The notes under the pieces are model-generated. The model had not been told where the DNA came from and made no database searches. It saw only the letters and a list, made by a program, of their open reading frames with translations. This document shows, piece after piece, positions 55,259 through 64,000 of a stretch of DNA of 64,000 bases. A program made the translations under genes and the position numbers. The stretch is taken from contig MOWL01000071.1 of assembly GCA_002110485.1 (NCBI GenBank), forward strand, positions 310,001 through 374,000, given 5' to 3'. The stretch's first letter is position 1. Each line of letters begins with the position of its first letter. This DNA is from Emergomyces orientalis. Taxonomy: Eukaryota; Ascomycota; Eurotiomycetes; Onygenales; Ajellomycetaceae.

Positions 55259-58200
55259 CTAGAGCCTGGTAGTCCCATGGGTCCCGGGCTCGGTCCCATC
55301 ACCGTTAGTGTGACCACCCTCACCACCGTCTCCATTCAACTCCTGCTTCTCACCCTCCGTAAGCCCCTTCCGAATCGCCAGAACGCTATCGACAATAACA
55401 GCGTCAATTCCTTCTTTAACTTGTAGCTATATTTCCCGGGTATTGTTAGCATATCCAAGCTAAAACGCCCTACCACCCTTCGCCTCCCCTCCCAAACAAC
55501 GAAAAAAAAGAACGAAAGAAAGACAAACCTTGACATTCTCCGGCTCATTATTCGCAATCCCATACGAAACACAAACAAGGCCAGACTCCTTCACAACCCT
55601 CACAAGCCTGGGCGCAATGACCAGCGGTTCCGCCGCCGTCACAACCCCCAACAAATTCCACCGCGATGCAAATCGAATAGCCTCCTGCAGACTGCTAGCA
55701 CGCACATCGCCCACATTCGTGAGGCCGGAATCCGTCAAAAACATAACAGGGATCGACGGCTGTTTGAAGGAAAGCAAGAGGCAGATGTCTGGGTTGAAGG
55801 AGGAGAAGATCATGTTGCGACCCTGCCCGAGGTCATAGGCCTTTGTGAGTACCGTGTCGACGAAGGAGTTTAGCTCGACGGCGTACGTGTCCATTTCTTC
55901 TTCTTCGGATTCATGGAGCATGGGATATTCTGTTTCGTGTGTTTTTCTTTTTTAGCTTTTGTTCCTTTTTAGTTGGGTGTATAAGATGAGAAATATGAGG
56001 TTAAAGCATACTCAGCTCAATATTAAACCCAACATTCTTTGGTAGCTTTTTAAACAATTCCTCCAACGTTGCGAAAGGTGCCTGTATATGGCTGCCGCGC
56101 GTGTTCCCTTTGAAACCTTTTTTCTTAAAGTCCCGCGTATGCTTCATCTTCTCGCTCATGTGGATTGTCGAAGCAAACTCTTCGCCAACGGACATCGACC
56201 GTTGGCGTCGCGCGGCTGACGTTCTCAGGTCATCCAAAAGGGGATCTACGGCCTTGGATGATCCTCCTGGGCCGCCGGATTCGCGTGGGTTGCGGGCTTC
56301 GCTGAGGTGTAGGAACTAGTTTTCCGTGAAGAAAAGATTGAGAGGTCAGTCCATCGGTTTTCCAAAAACAGGAGGTAAAACAACAAACACGGGTCCTAGT
56401 TAGCAAAGAATGGAAGAAAAACTCACTTGCTCTAAAGTCAGTGTATGGACGGGTGCATCTATCCCCGTTTCACTGACGAGGAAATCATGATATATCACAG
56501 GTACATGATCCTTCGTCAGTTGTACATCTAGCAACGACCGTCAGCTCAAAGGATTAACACCGCGAATGGTATTAGGTGGGGGGGATGGTGTATATACCAA
56601 ACTATATCGCCAAAAGAAACTCTTTAGTTAGCCACTTTTCAAAAAATAACAATAATTCCGCCAGTGAGCCAACTAAACTCACCTCAACATAAGATGCACC
56701 CAAATTTGCCGCGGCGATAAAGGACTGTGACAGTTAGATACACTCGCAAATGCCAAAAATGAGGGGAAAAAAGCCCTCTAAAATCGACAAACCTGAACGG
56801 TATTTTCGCCCAATTGCAGTGACTTGCGACCAGACATGTTTTTTCCAAGGCCTTGTTTTTTTGAGTTAGGTATAACCACCGAAAATATTAAAACGTAAGA
56901 GAGAATGAGAAGAAGTAGGAAAAAGAAAAATGGGGAAAATTGGATCAGATCGAATCACCTCGATGCCCAATAACCATCGGCGAAGCCATGCTCTTCCAAT
57001 ACGTCTGCTCCTCCGTAATCGACATATTCGGATGCTTGAATGGCGTAATAATGAGGAAATTAAACGTGACGCTACCAATGATATCGAGCGTATTTGCCGC
57101 GATTATCGGTACGGTCACGTCGCCTTGTAGGTTTATTCGCTTCGATCCGACTGTGGGTTTAATGCTGGACAGCAATGCGACGCCACGGCCGACGACTTGC
57201 TCTTTGGAGCCAGCGTAGGTGGGGATGAGGTCGAAGATGATCTTCACTTTGGAAGCGTCCGCGGCGTGGAAGACGATGGGCTCGGTGGCGATGCTGTCTT
57301 GGATGGGGAGGTCGATGATCTCTGGTTCGCCGCGCGCCTCACTGGCGGTAACGACGATGGATAATGCTGTGTCTAGCTGCGTTAGATGGGCGCTGGCCAT
57401 GGGAATACGATCGAGGTTAACAGCGTGTACTGATTTCCTCATGTCCATTGTCCCTAGGCTGACCAGCACCATGCTGTCGTCGGTTAGATAGCGATGGCCA
57501 AAAGTTTTGATGGGTTCTGCCGCTCGACCTGTGGATTTTCGATCTGCCAGGGAAGCTTGTGTGGGAGGGGACAAAGAGCGAGCATGAGGGGTAGAGCTGT
57601 CCGAATCGCTCGAGACCTCGATTGGGGGCGTAGCTTCTGCCAGCAGTCGAGCAATAGCCATATGACCCCTGAGAGCAGCATGTTCTTTGGCGGTCCAGCC
57701 GGATGAGTCAGGACGTTCCAGGTCTGCGCCCGCATCGATCAGTAACTCCACCACGCCCAAACTCCCATCGACGCAGGCGATGAACAATGGTGTCCAGGAA
57801 TATGTGTTCTCCGCAAGCTCAGTATTGGCCTTCTGATCGTGCGACCCATCCAGAAGAGCCTTGGCGCATCCATCATGGCCAAATCTCGCAGCGACGTGGA
57901 GAGCAGTTTCACCTTGCTCGTCCTGATAATTGATATCTACTCCAGCGTCAACCAAGAGCTGGACAATATCGACAAAATTCGCCTTAGTAGCGAGGGCCAG
58001 CACGGCGCTTGACTTGGACATATGTTTCCTGATTGCAGCTTGTTGGTCGTTCGTTCCCCTCCAGTTCTCCGCATTTAGCAATGCTCGAGTGGTCAGGGGA
58101 TGGCCTCCAATGACACTTAAATGTAAAGGCGCCCAACCTTCGTCATCCTGCCAATTTGGGCCATCAATACCCTGGGAGACATCGAACATGTTCCATGCCT

Positions 58201-59467
58201 GCAGATGTTCAATGATAACCTCGCACACCACCCGGAATCCATACTGAGCTCCATAATGGAGAGGAGTCCGACCAGAAATATCTTTGGCAAGTAAGGCACC
58301 TCGCTGTTCTGGACGGAGATTGTCCAGGAGGTGCTCCAGTAGTGAAACAGCATCGTCCGCCCTGTTAAATAAGGGAGTCCGTTCGGACTCCTTTACCACA
58401 ACGCGCGTGGGCTGGAGGGTTGGTGCGGCAGCCGGGGTTATGTAACTACAAGTTTCAGTTGGGAAATCGAGTACTTGAGCAGCAGAGAGTTCTGAATCGC
58501 TCGTCGACTGCGAACGTCCTATGGAAATGACAAGACGATGGATACAATTTCGTTTATTGATATCGTCATCTTCGTCCAGAGTGTCGATCTTCCCAAGTAA
58601 GGAAACAACGGAATTTCTCGCACGATAGAAAATCGCACGTTGTAATAGGGCTTTCACAACTTTGGAGTAGAGACTGGAGTCTAACTCCTCTGCCGCAATC
58701 CTCAGTGTGGGTAACAGTTCCAACAAAATGTGGGTATCGTCCTTGCGCAATGCATCGTCAACAGCCAGAAGCAAGCTAGGCGGGAGCTTGAGAATTGGTC
58801 GAGACGTAGGTTTCATCACTGATAAGGAGGAATGGGTGGAACTCGCATCGTCAAATCCTTTCTCATCTCCCAACACAGATAGCCAATCATTGATAGCTTT
58901 TAGAGATTCCTGTAAACCTGCATTGGTAGCAAAGGGGGACGGGTCGACCTTGGTTGGCAGATATCGCATCTGCGCTTGCGCACCGGGAAGTTTCTTATCG
59001 AGTTTCTTTGTAATTTTGATAAAGCCGCGGCGATTGACTTCTCCATACCACTGCAACTTTCTCAGCTGGCCACGCAGCTCGAGAAGCGCAGCGAGGAGAT
59101 CCTCAACGTCTTCAGCATCGAGGCTCTGGGAGGAAATGACGGAATGTCCATAACGGTCCTCCAGCAGTTTCAAGCGGCGAGAGAAGTCTGCGAACTTTTT
59201 GTTGTAGAAGTGGTCGACATCTTCCAAGTTACGGTCGAGGGAGTAGAAGAATCCTGTAGAATAAAACCAAAAAGTTCTTAGTACCTTAAATGGGTCTCAA
59301 ACTAGTGCGTATATTAGCAAGATCAACCCACCAGCCAGGTCTGGATCATGGCCCTCCTTCTGTGCCTCGATTTCCGATTTGATCAGCTTTTTTAAGCTCT
59401 TATATTTGATATATGACGAACCCCACTCGGGTACAACGTTCCTCGCCAGATTCCGGCCGAATTTCAT
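55259..59467 (-). CDS. GDE1: Gde1-type glycerophosphocholine phosphodiesterase (SPX-ankyrin-GDPD)
   Basis: This cleaves glycerophosphocholine to glycerol-3-phosphate and choline; the SPX domain couples it to inositol-pyrophosphate/phosphate sensing. Nine exons are inferred, for 1169 residues: 59332-59467, 56959-59253, 56793-56851, 56683-56724, 56598-56601, 56527-56427, 56315-56012, 55929-55529 and 55426-55259. The SPX domain opens MKFGRNLARNVVPEW and YIKYKSLKKLI and continues GFFYSLDRNLEDVDHFY. Ankyrin repeats lie at about 330-560 (GRTPLHYGAQYGF, GWAPLHLSVIGGH, GETALHVAARFGH, TPLFIACVDGS). The GDPD domain starts GHRG (His809-Arg810) and continues YVEFDVQLTKD (Glu844, Asp846) and VIYHD. The 4-nt exon TTTG at 56598-56601 is needed to read EFDVQL. 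The C-terminal tail is Gly-rich. Codon phase is kept across every junction. Confidence 0.92.
56598..56601 (-). other. GDE1: 4-nt micro-exon of GDE1 (sequence TTTG on the minus strand)
   Basis: The preceding exon ends after GAG (Glu844), and the next exon opens with AT GTA CAA CTG. The four bases TTTG, flanked by an AG acceptor (GATATAG) and a GT donor (GTATATAC), supply Phe-Asp and give the catalytic EFDVQL of GDPD enzymes. Flanking introns are 81 and 70 bp. Without the micro-exon, frame and active-site Asp are lost. Confidence 0.7.
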
Positions 59468-59973
59468 GATGTAAAAGGTGTGTATTTTCTCCTGCAACGT
59501 GTCCCGTGTGTCTCCTGTGGGTCGAAAGCTGGCTATTAACTCCAACCTTCTTCCGTCTCAATGGTATAGATGCCTGTTCGACTGTTTTATCGGACCCTGT
59601 CAAAATTTCCCTAAGGCGAGGGAAAAGTCGATATCGATATATCGAAGGAGGCAAAAACCATAAACAAGTAACCGCCCGAATAAAATATGAGAAATCGGAA
59701 AAAGGAGGGGAAAAAATTTTAGTTGCGGGGACCGTCCATCGGGATACAGAAGAGCAAAGGTGAAACAGAACGGAAAGACGAAGAAAAGGTGGCCAGGGGA
59801 GCAGTAGGAGCCATCTTTCAATATTTTATTTAAGCATTTTATTTATTTATTTTGCTTTTTGTGTTTCTCCTTGTGACTTTTATGGAGACGTTGTGTAGCT
59901 TTCGATGGAGCTGTTCCCTCCTTGTTCTAATGTTCTGTTTTCTTCGTTCTGCGGGGAACAGAAACGGATGGGT

Positions 59974-59989
59974 GGGGGGGGGGGGGGGG
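59974..59989. repeat. G16 homopolymer
   Basis: Sixteen consecutive G on the plus strand lie about 500 bp upstream of the GDE1 start codon. The run is prone to slippage and could form a quadruplex. Confidence 0.85.
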
Positions 59990-60588
59990 TTTCTTCTTTG
60001 ATATCCTATGTATAGTATCAAAGGCCCGGCATCAATTAGCTTAACTCGTTGATACATTTATTGGCCAAATATGAAGCAAGAACATGGAGGAGAGGGCAGG
60101 GAATAGGTTTAAATGGCTGCAGCTGTTCCATACCAATCATGTAGAGGAGATATACTCTACATGTACCAGTACATACCTTATTCTTGTCCTTTTCGCTAGC
60201 TAACAGGAGGCTAGGTATATCGGTATGTTGTCGTCGGATCAAGGGGAGGAAATCTTTTCGTTACAGTACTCCGTCCACAGATAGTGTGTAGTGAAGTCGA
60301 AAAAAAAAGACTAAAAAAACCGAAAAAGATATTTCTTTTCCCCGGAAATTGCAAGACTCGATCAATTCTGGCTTTGGAGCTTTCTGCCCTGGGAGTCGGT
60401 GAGGATGATCTGCGCTGTGAATGGTTGGCAGTCAAGCGGATGTCCTCGTATTTTAAGCTACTGCAGCTAGGGGTGAGCTGCAGGGAAGTTTGCCCGTGAT
60501 GTACTCCGTATCTGTCTCAATGAGATCTCGAAGCACAACAAAAGTAGGAAAGTAAAAGAAAGCCAGGGTAAGATGAAGTTGAAAAAGT

Positions 60589-60632
60589 TGAAGAAGAAGA
60601 GGAAGAAGAGGAAGAAGCCGAAGAAAGAAGAA
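60589..60632. repeat. GAA/GAG trinucleotide-rich purine tract
   Basis: This is an imperfect run of AAG/GAA and GAG triplets in the gene-free region; no coding frame with family resemblance runs through it. Confidence 0.75.
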
Positions 60633-61822
60633 ATGTTGGTGAAGATGGGAGAAACAAAGAAATTTTATTCCGGCTCTTTGCTCAGCACCTTGTACCATGT
60701 GTTGTAACTAGGCGCTGACTCAGCCTGCACCGTGAGGACTGCGCTGGCCGTGACTGGCCCAAACAGCTCCAGGTATGGTCACGAAGAGGTATTGATAACC
60801 GGGCCAGGGTGGGCCCAGGGTAGGCCCAGGTGGTATTAGCACTACCGCACCGGGACAGGCACAGTGCCACTTGACGTCATAACGAGATGGCGGGAAAAGA
60901 AAGAAAAAAAAGGATCAGTGGTGTATCCGCTTTATTAATGGAGCAGATATACGGGAAAAAGAAAATAAATACGGCCCACGTGTAACTACGATACTCCATA
61001 TCTAAGTCCAAACATAAAGAATATATACATTATATATATATACTACATGTGCAAGATAACAACGATCTGGTCTCCATTACACAGAGTCCACTGCTTTGCA
61101 CCCATGTATGACTTCCTATAAGAGTGGGGGAAACCCCCTTTGCAGTACTCTGCCAGCGTTGAAAAAACCCCTGATTTTAACATGGGTCGGATATCTGCGG
61201 AAAATGAACCTTGGAATGATGAGATACTTTTGCTCGTACAGAAGGGAACAACGTGTATGTTTGTACGGGTAGACGGCCCCATCCAATGCTGGTCGCCAAT
61301 TGATAATAAACATCCATGTTTTCAGCCCGCCATTTTGGGTGTAGGTCACGGGTTATCAGCATGTATCGGAAGAGAAAGAGACCGAGAAGGAGAAACAAAC
61401 AGTGGGCACTGATGGCTTGGCCAAGTGGTATTATTTCTGTGCCTGCCCGATACAAGGAGGTGGGATTGTCTTCCTAGCTGTCCTAGTGAAACATTTTTGA
61501 GACTCTATACCACACCATTCCCATCTAATAAGAATATATCTCACAAGAAAATATATTTAAAAGAAATCCGGAAGAAAGGAGTGCCCATCTACCCAAACTT
61601 GGGGGGAAAAAAAGATAACTTGATATGAGAAGAAGAATACTCATTTTTCGTGTATATCCCCGATTTACAGCCCAAGCACCGATCCTGCGCCAGGATGGCA
61701 AGAATAAAATAAGAAAAAGGCGGGGGGTGTCAGGAAAAGGATGCAAGTAGCAAACACTAGGGAACGGTTAATAAGAAGCAGAAACAAAACAATAGTCAAA
61801 GGAATATCTATATGTCGAAGGG

Positions 61823-61861
61823 AAATTAATTTGAGAAATTAATTTGAGAAATAAATTTGAG
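61823..61861. repeat. 13-bp tandem repeat, three units
   Basis: The units AAATTAATTTGAG, AAATTAATTTGAG and AAATAAATTTGAG lie head to tail; a truncated fourth unit follows. Confidence 0.85.
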
Positions 61862-62167
61862 AAATAAAAATTATAAAGACAAAAAACAACAACAGAAATG
61901 CCTCCCTAACCCCAAACCAAAATATAATATAATATAATAGCAGAGGAACCCATTAAGCAAACATTCTGATATAAACCGGAGATAGACACAGACTGACCCA
62001 TGTAAAACCCTACCAAATAACAAACAAAAAAAAACAAAAAAAAACAGAGGACAACAAAATACCATAGAAAAATCAAATCAAACCAACCATTCCACAACAA
62101 TGAATCAAATAAAAACACACAAATCACACGAAAATCAATACAAGCAGGGAAAACGAATCGGAAGTTA

Positions 62168-64000
62168 TCAACCCTCAACCAAAACCCTCAATCCCTCCAC
62201 CCCACACCTCAACACCTCCTCCCCCATTCCTCTCCCTCCGCCACCAGCATCCCCTCCAGCACCTCCAGCACTCACACCCCCCACCAAACACCCCCTCAAC
62301 ACCTCCACAGCCCCCCTCTCCTTCAAAGCCCTCCTAGCCCTCCTCCCCACCTCTCCCTCACAGCATCCCATGTTCCTCACACAAACAAGGCCACGATGAA
62401 CCATCTCCATCCCGCCATTACCATTACCACTCTCTCCCTCCCCCTCGCCCTCCCTACACATCCCCAGCAAAACCTCCACCCCACCCTCCCTCTCCAGCAC
62501 AGCCTCTACAACCCCTTCAAACTCCGTCAACACCGCCAGAGCACCCCCAGCAGCCCTCCTGGTCGGCAGATCCCGTACATCAGCCAGGGCAAGGAGGATA
62601 TGCAATCGTTGCGCGGCGCGCGGGGTGCCGTCGGCGAATTGCGCTACCCCGTCTGGACAGGTCATGAGGTTGCAGGTGAGTTCGCTGGCGGCACGTTGGA
62701 GGTAGGTATTTGAGGAGAGGAGGAGGTCTTCGATTGTGGGGAAGGCGAGGCGGGTTATTGTGGTTGCAGCGGAGGGGGGTGATGATGCTGCTGATGTATT
62801 AGAGGTCGAGGGTGAGGTTGAGGCAAGGTTTGTTAGGGCGAGGAGGGACTCGAAGGTCGGGAGAAGGTCGCGCGGGGATTCTGTGGAGAGCGATGGGGAA
62901 GGGGAGGGATATGCTGTGGTGCTCGATGTTGGTTGGAGGAGGTGGATCAGGGGTCGGATTGCGGAGGTGATTTGGGGGAAGCCGGAGGAGGAGAAGACGT
63001 GGTCGGGGTTTACGGAGATGAGGATGCGGGCGAGGGCGTGAGCGGCATTGTGGGTTGGTTCGTCATTTGTGCGGTAGTTGGTGTTGTTATCCGTGCGGGA
63101 GGAGAGGAGGGACAAGAGCAGTTTGACAGCGCCTTGCTGGGCGAGTTTCCCGCGGGTTTGTGGAGTTTTGGAGAGGGAGAGGAGGATTTTACTGGTTAGG
63201 TCTTGTATGGAGTTGGAGGTCGTGTTGCCTTTGTTGCAGTCGATGAGGAGGGGCATGACACCGGCGTTGATGATGGTTGCGCAGCGCTCCTTGACGTGGT
63301 TGTCGTCGTCCAGCGGATGTGAAGCTGCGGGTTTGGATGAAGCGTTTGCGTATGATCTGAGCTCGGAGATTTTCTTTTGTTCTTCTGATAAATTAGGGAG
63401 GTATTTTGTGAGATTATAGATAACCACGAGTCCGCCGTAGATGAGGGATGAATCTGTAGTATTGTTCTTGAGAATAGCCATTAGGTCCGAGGGGAACGAC
63501 GACCCCTTGGAAGCCAGCTGTTCCTTGACATCTGGCTTGACGGAGGAAAAAGCCAAGCCTTCAACTAAATGATGGAAGTCTCCTTTCTGCGGGCGCTTAG
63601 CAAGGAGGTTTTTGAATCTTTCAACTAGATCATGGGAGCTACCTGATGATTCTTCTCCTGGGACCCCAGACACGGCGGTGGGTTTCGGGTGCGCAACGTT
63701 TTCAGAGGCCCGAATTTTGGCCAGGATGACAGCAGCTAGTTCTGAGTTTTCCTCAGTTCCGTTACTCAGCATATGGGAGAGCCATTCGCCGCAATACTTC
63801 TCAATGGCTTCGCGGCACTGCATGTCAATGCAGGCGGCGTTAAACAGTTCCAGCACGGCACGTTCCACGTTGTTACCTTTCCGCTTCTGTTCCAGCAGGA
63901 CAACGAGAGATTGGACGAATCCATCGGTCAAGAAGAGGGTTGCAGTGATGGAAGGGATGATGGGGAAGACAGCTGCGGCAGCAGAGAATGCAATAATGTA
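62168..64000 (-). CDS. UCS-domain myosin co-chaperone (Cro1/She4/UNC-45-like), C-terminal part
   Basis: This encodes 610 codons of a helical, ARM-repeat protein open to the right edge of the window, so the N terminus lies outside. The readable parts match the fungal Cro1/She4 group, which folds and stabilises myosin heads: LTDGFVQSLVVLLEQK, AVLELFNAACIDMQCREAI, a central RFKNLLAKRPQKGDFHHLVEGLAFSS, SLIYGGLVVIYNLTKYLPN, KERCATIINAGVMPLLIDCNKG, HNAAHALARILISVNPDHVF and PTIEDLLLSSNTYLQRAASELTCNLMTCPDGVAQF. The last segments are Gly- and Glu-rich (EGEGEGESGNGNGG) and end in VEGLRVLVEG. No intron is needed in the visible part. Assignment to the UCS family rests on these motifs and the repeat architecture; the specific orthologue name is less certain. 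Confidence 0.85.
   Translation of the reverse strand, partial: YIIAFSAAAAVFPIIPSITATLFLTDGFVQSLVVLLEQKRKGNNVERAVLELFNAACIDMQCREAIEKYCGEWLSHMLSNGTEENSELAAVILAKIRASENVAHPKPTAVSGVPGEESSGSSHDLVERFKNLLAKRPQKGDFHHLVEGLAFSSVKPDVKEQLASKGSSFPSDLMAILKNNTTDSSLIYGGLVVIYNLTKYLPNLSEEQKKISELRSYANASSKPAASHPLDDDNHVKERCATIINAGVMPLLIDCNKGNTTSNSIQDLTSKILLSLSKTPQTRGKLAQQGAVKLLLSLLSSRTDNNTNYRTNDEPTHNAAHALARILISVNPDHVFSSSGFPQITSAIRPLIHLLQPTSSTTAYPSPSPSLSTESPRDLLPTFESLLALTNLASTSPSTSNTSAASSPPSAATTITRLAFPTIEDLLLSSNTYLQRAASELTCNLMTCPDGVAQFADGTPRAAQRLHILLALADVRDLPTRRAAGGALAVLTEFEGVVEAVLEREGGVEVLLGMCREGEGEGESGNGNGGMEMVHRGLVCVRNMGCCEGEVGRRARRALKERGAVEVLRGCLVGGVSAGGAGGDAGGGGRGMGEEVLRCGVEGLRVLVEG

Larger units (their letters stand above)
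59468..62167. other. Gene-free 2.7-kb region
   Basis: This lies upstream of GDE1 and downstream of the CRO1-like gene, both on the minus strand. It contains a G16 run, a GAA-rich tract, one TACTCCGTA element, a 13-bp tandem repeat and many short frames with no domain. It presumably holds the GDE1 promoter. Confidence 0.45.

Noticed and set aside
62096..62713. Pro-rich plus-strand frames opposite the CRO1-like gene
   Set aside because: They mirror the Gly/Glu-rich end of the minus-strand gene and are compositional artefacts.

Overview
This window is nuclear DNA of a filamentous ascomycete. The genes carry many short GT-AG introns (mostly 49-145 bp) with CTAAC-like branch sites just before the acceptor. 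Intergenic DNA is AT-rich with microsatellites, and every recognisable protein is of fungal type (Cft1, Yta7/Abo1, Sec66, Orc3, Nop14, Ppm2, Atg18, Trm12, Prp43, Skb1/PRMT5, Gde1, Cro1/She4). The protein flavour suggests Eurotiomycetes, perhaps Onygenales, but that placement is an impression from the sequence and was not tested. I see no rRNA, convincing tRNA, CRISPR array, viral sequence or intact transposon.

Layout. 1-3.7 kb: 3' end of CFT1 (+) facing a small mitochondrial-type membrane protein (-), then a long leader region. 3.7-11.1 kb: the AAA-ATPase/bromodomain gene YTA7/ABO1 and SEC66, both (+). 11.8-12.3 kb: a short (-) reading frame that looks like the front part of a larger kinase-associated protein. 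13-23.1 kb: dense core genes, namely a PPR protein (-), ORC3 (+), an ARM-like membrane protein (-) and NOP14 (+). 23.5-25.3 kb: a secreted type-B carboxylesterase (-). 25.3-27.7 kb: gene-free. 27.7-33.4 kb: PPM2/TYW4 (-) diverging from ATG18 (+). 33.4-36.9 kb: gene-free. 36.9-41.3 kb: a Zn2Cys6 regulator (-) diverging from an MFS transporter (+). 42-47.5 kb: TRM12/TYW2 (+), an EF-hand secretory protein (-) and a mitochondrial-type protein with a C-terminal tandem repeat (+). 48.8-54.7 kb: PRP43 (-) diverging from PRMT5/SKB1 (+). 55.3-59.5 kb: GDE1 (SPX-ankyrin-GDPD, -). 59.5-62.2 kb: gene-free. 62.2-64 kb: C-terminal part of a CRO1/SHE4 UCS chaperone (-), running off the window.

Most genes are housekeeping genes of RNA processing, ribosome biogenesis, replication, translocation and autophagy. 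They do not form one pathway. The most interesting functional link is that two enzymes of wybutosine synthesis at position 37 of tRNA-Phe, TYW4/Ppm2 and TYW2/Trm12, lie within 16 kb of each other. Other points of note are a 4-nt micro-exon needed to read the GDE1 active site, a 15-nt micro-exon in the MFS gene, a probable GC-AG intron, a 9-bp motif (TACTCCGTA) repeated seven times in intergenic DNA, and a regulator/transporter divergent pair. Exon boundaries were worked out by hand from frame, splice signals and protein continuity. No transcript data were available.
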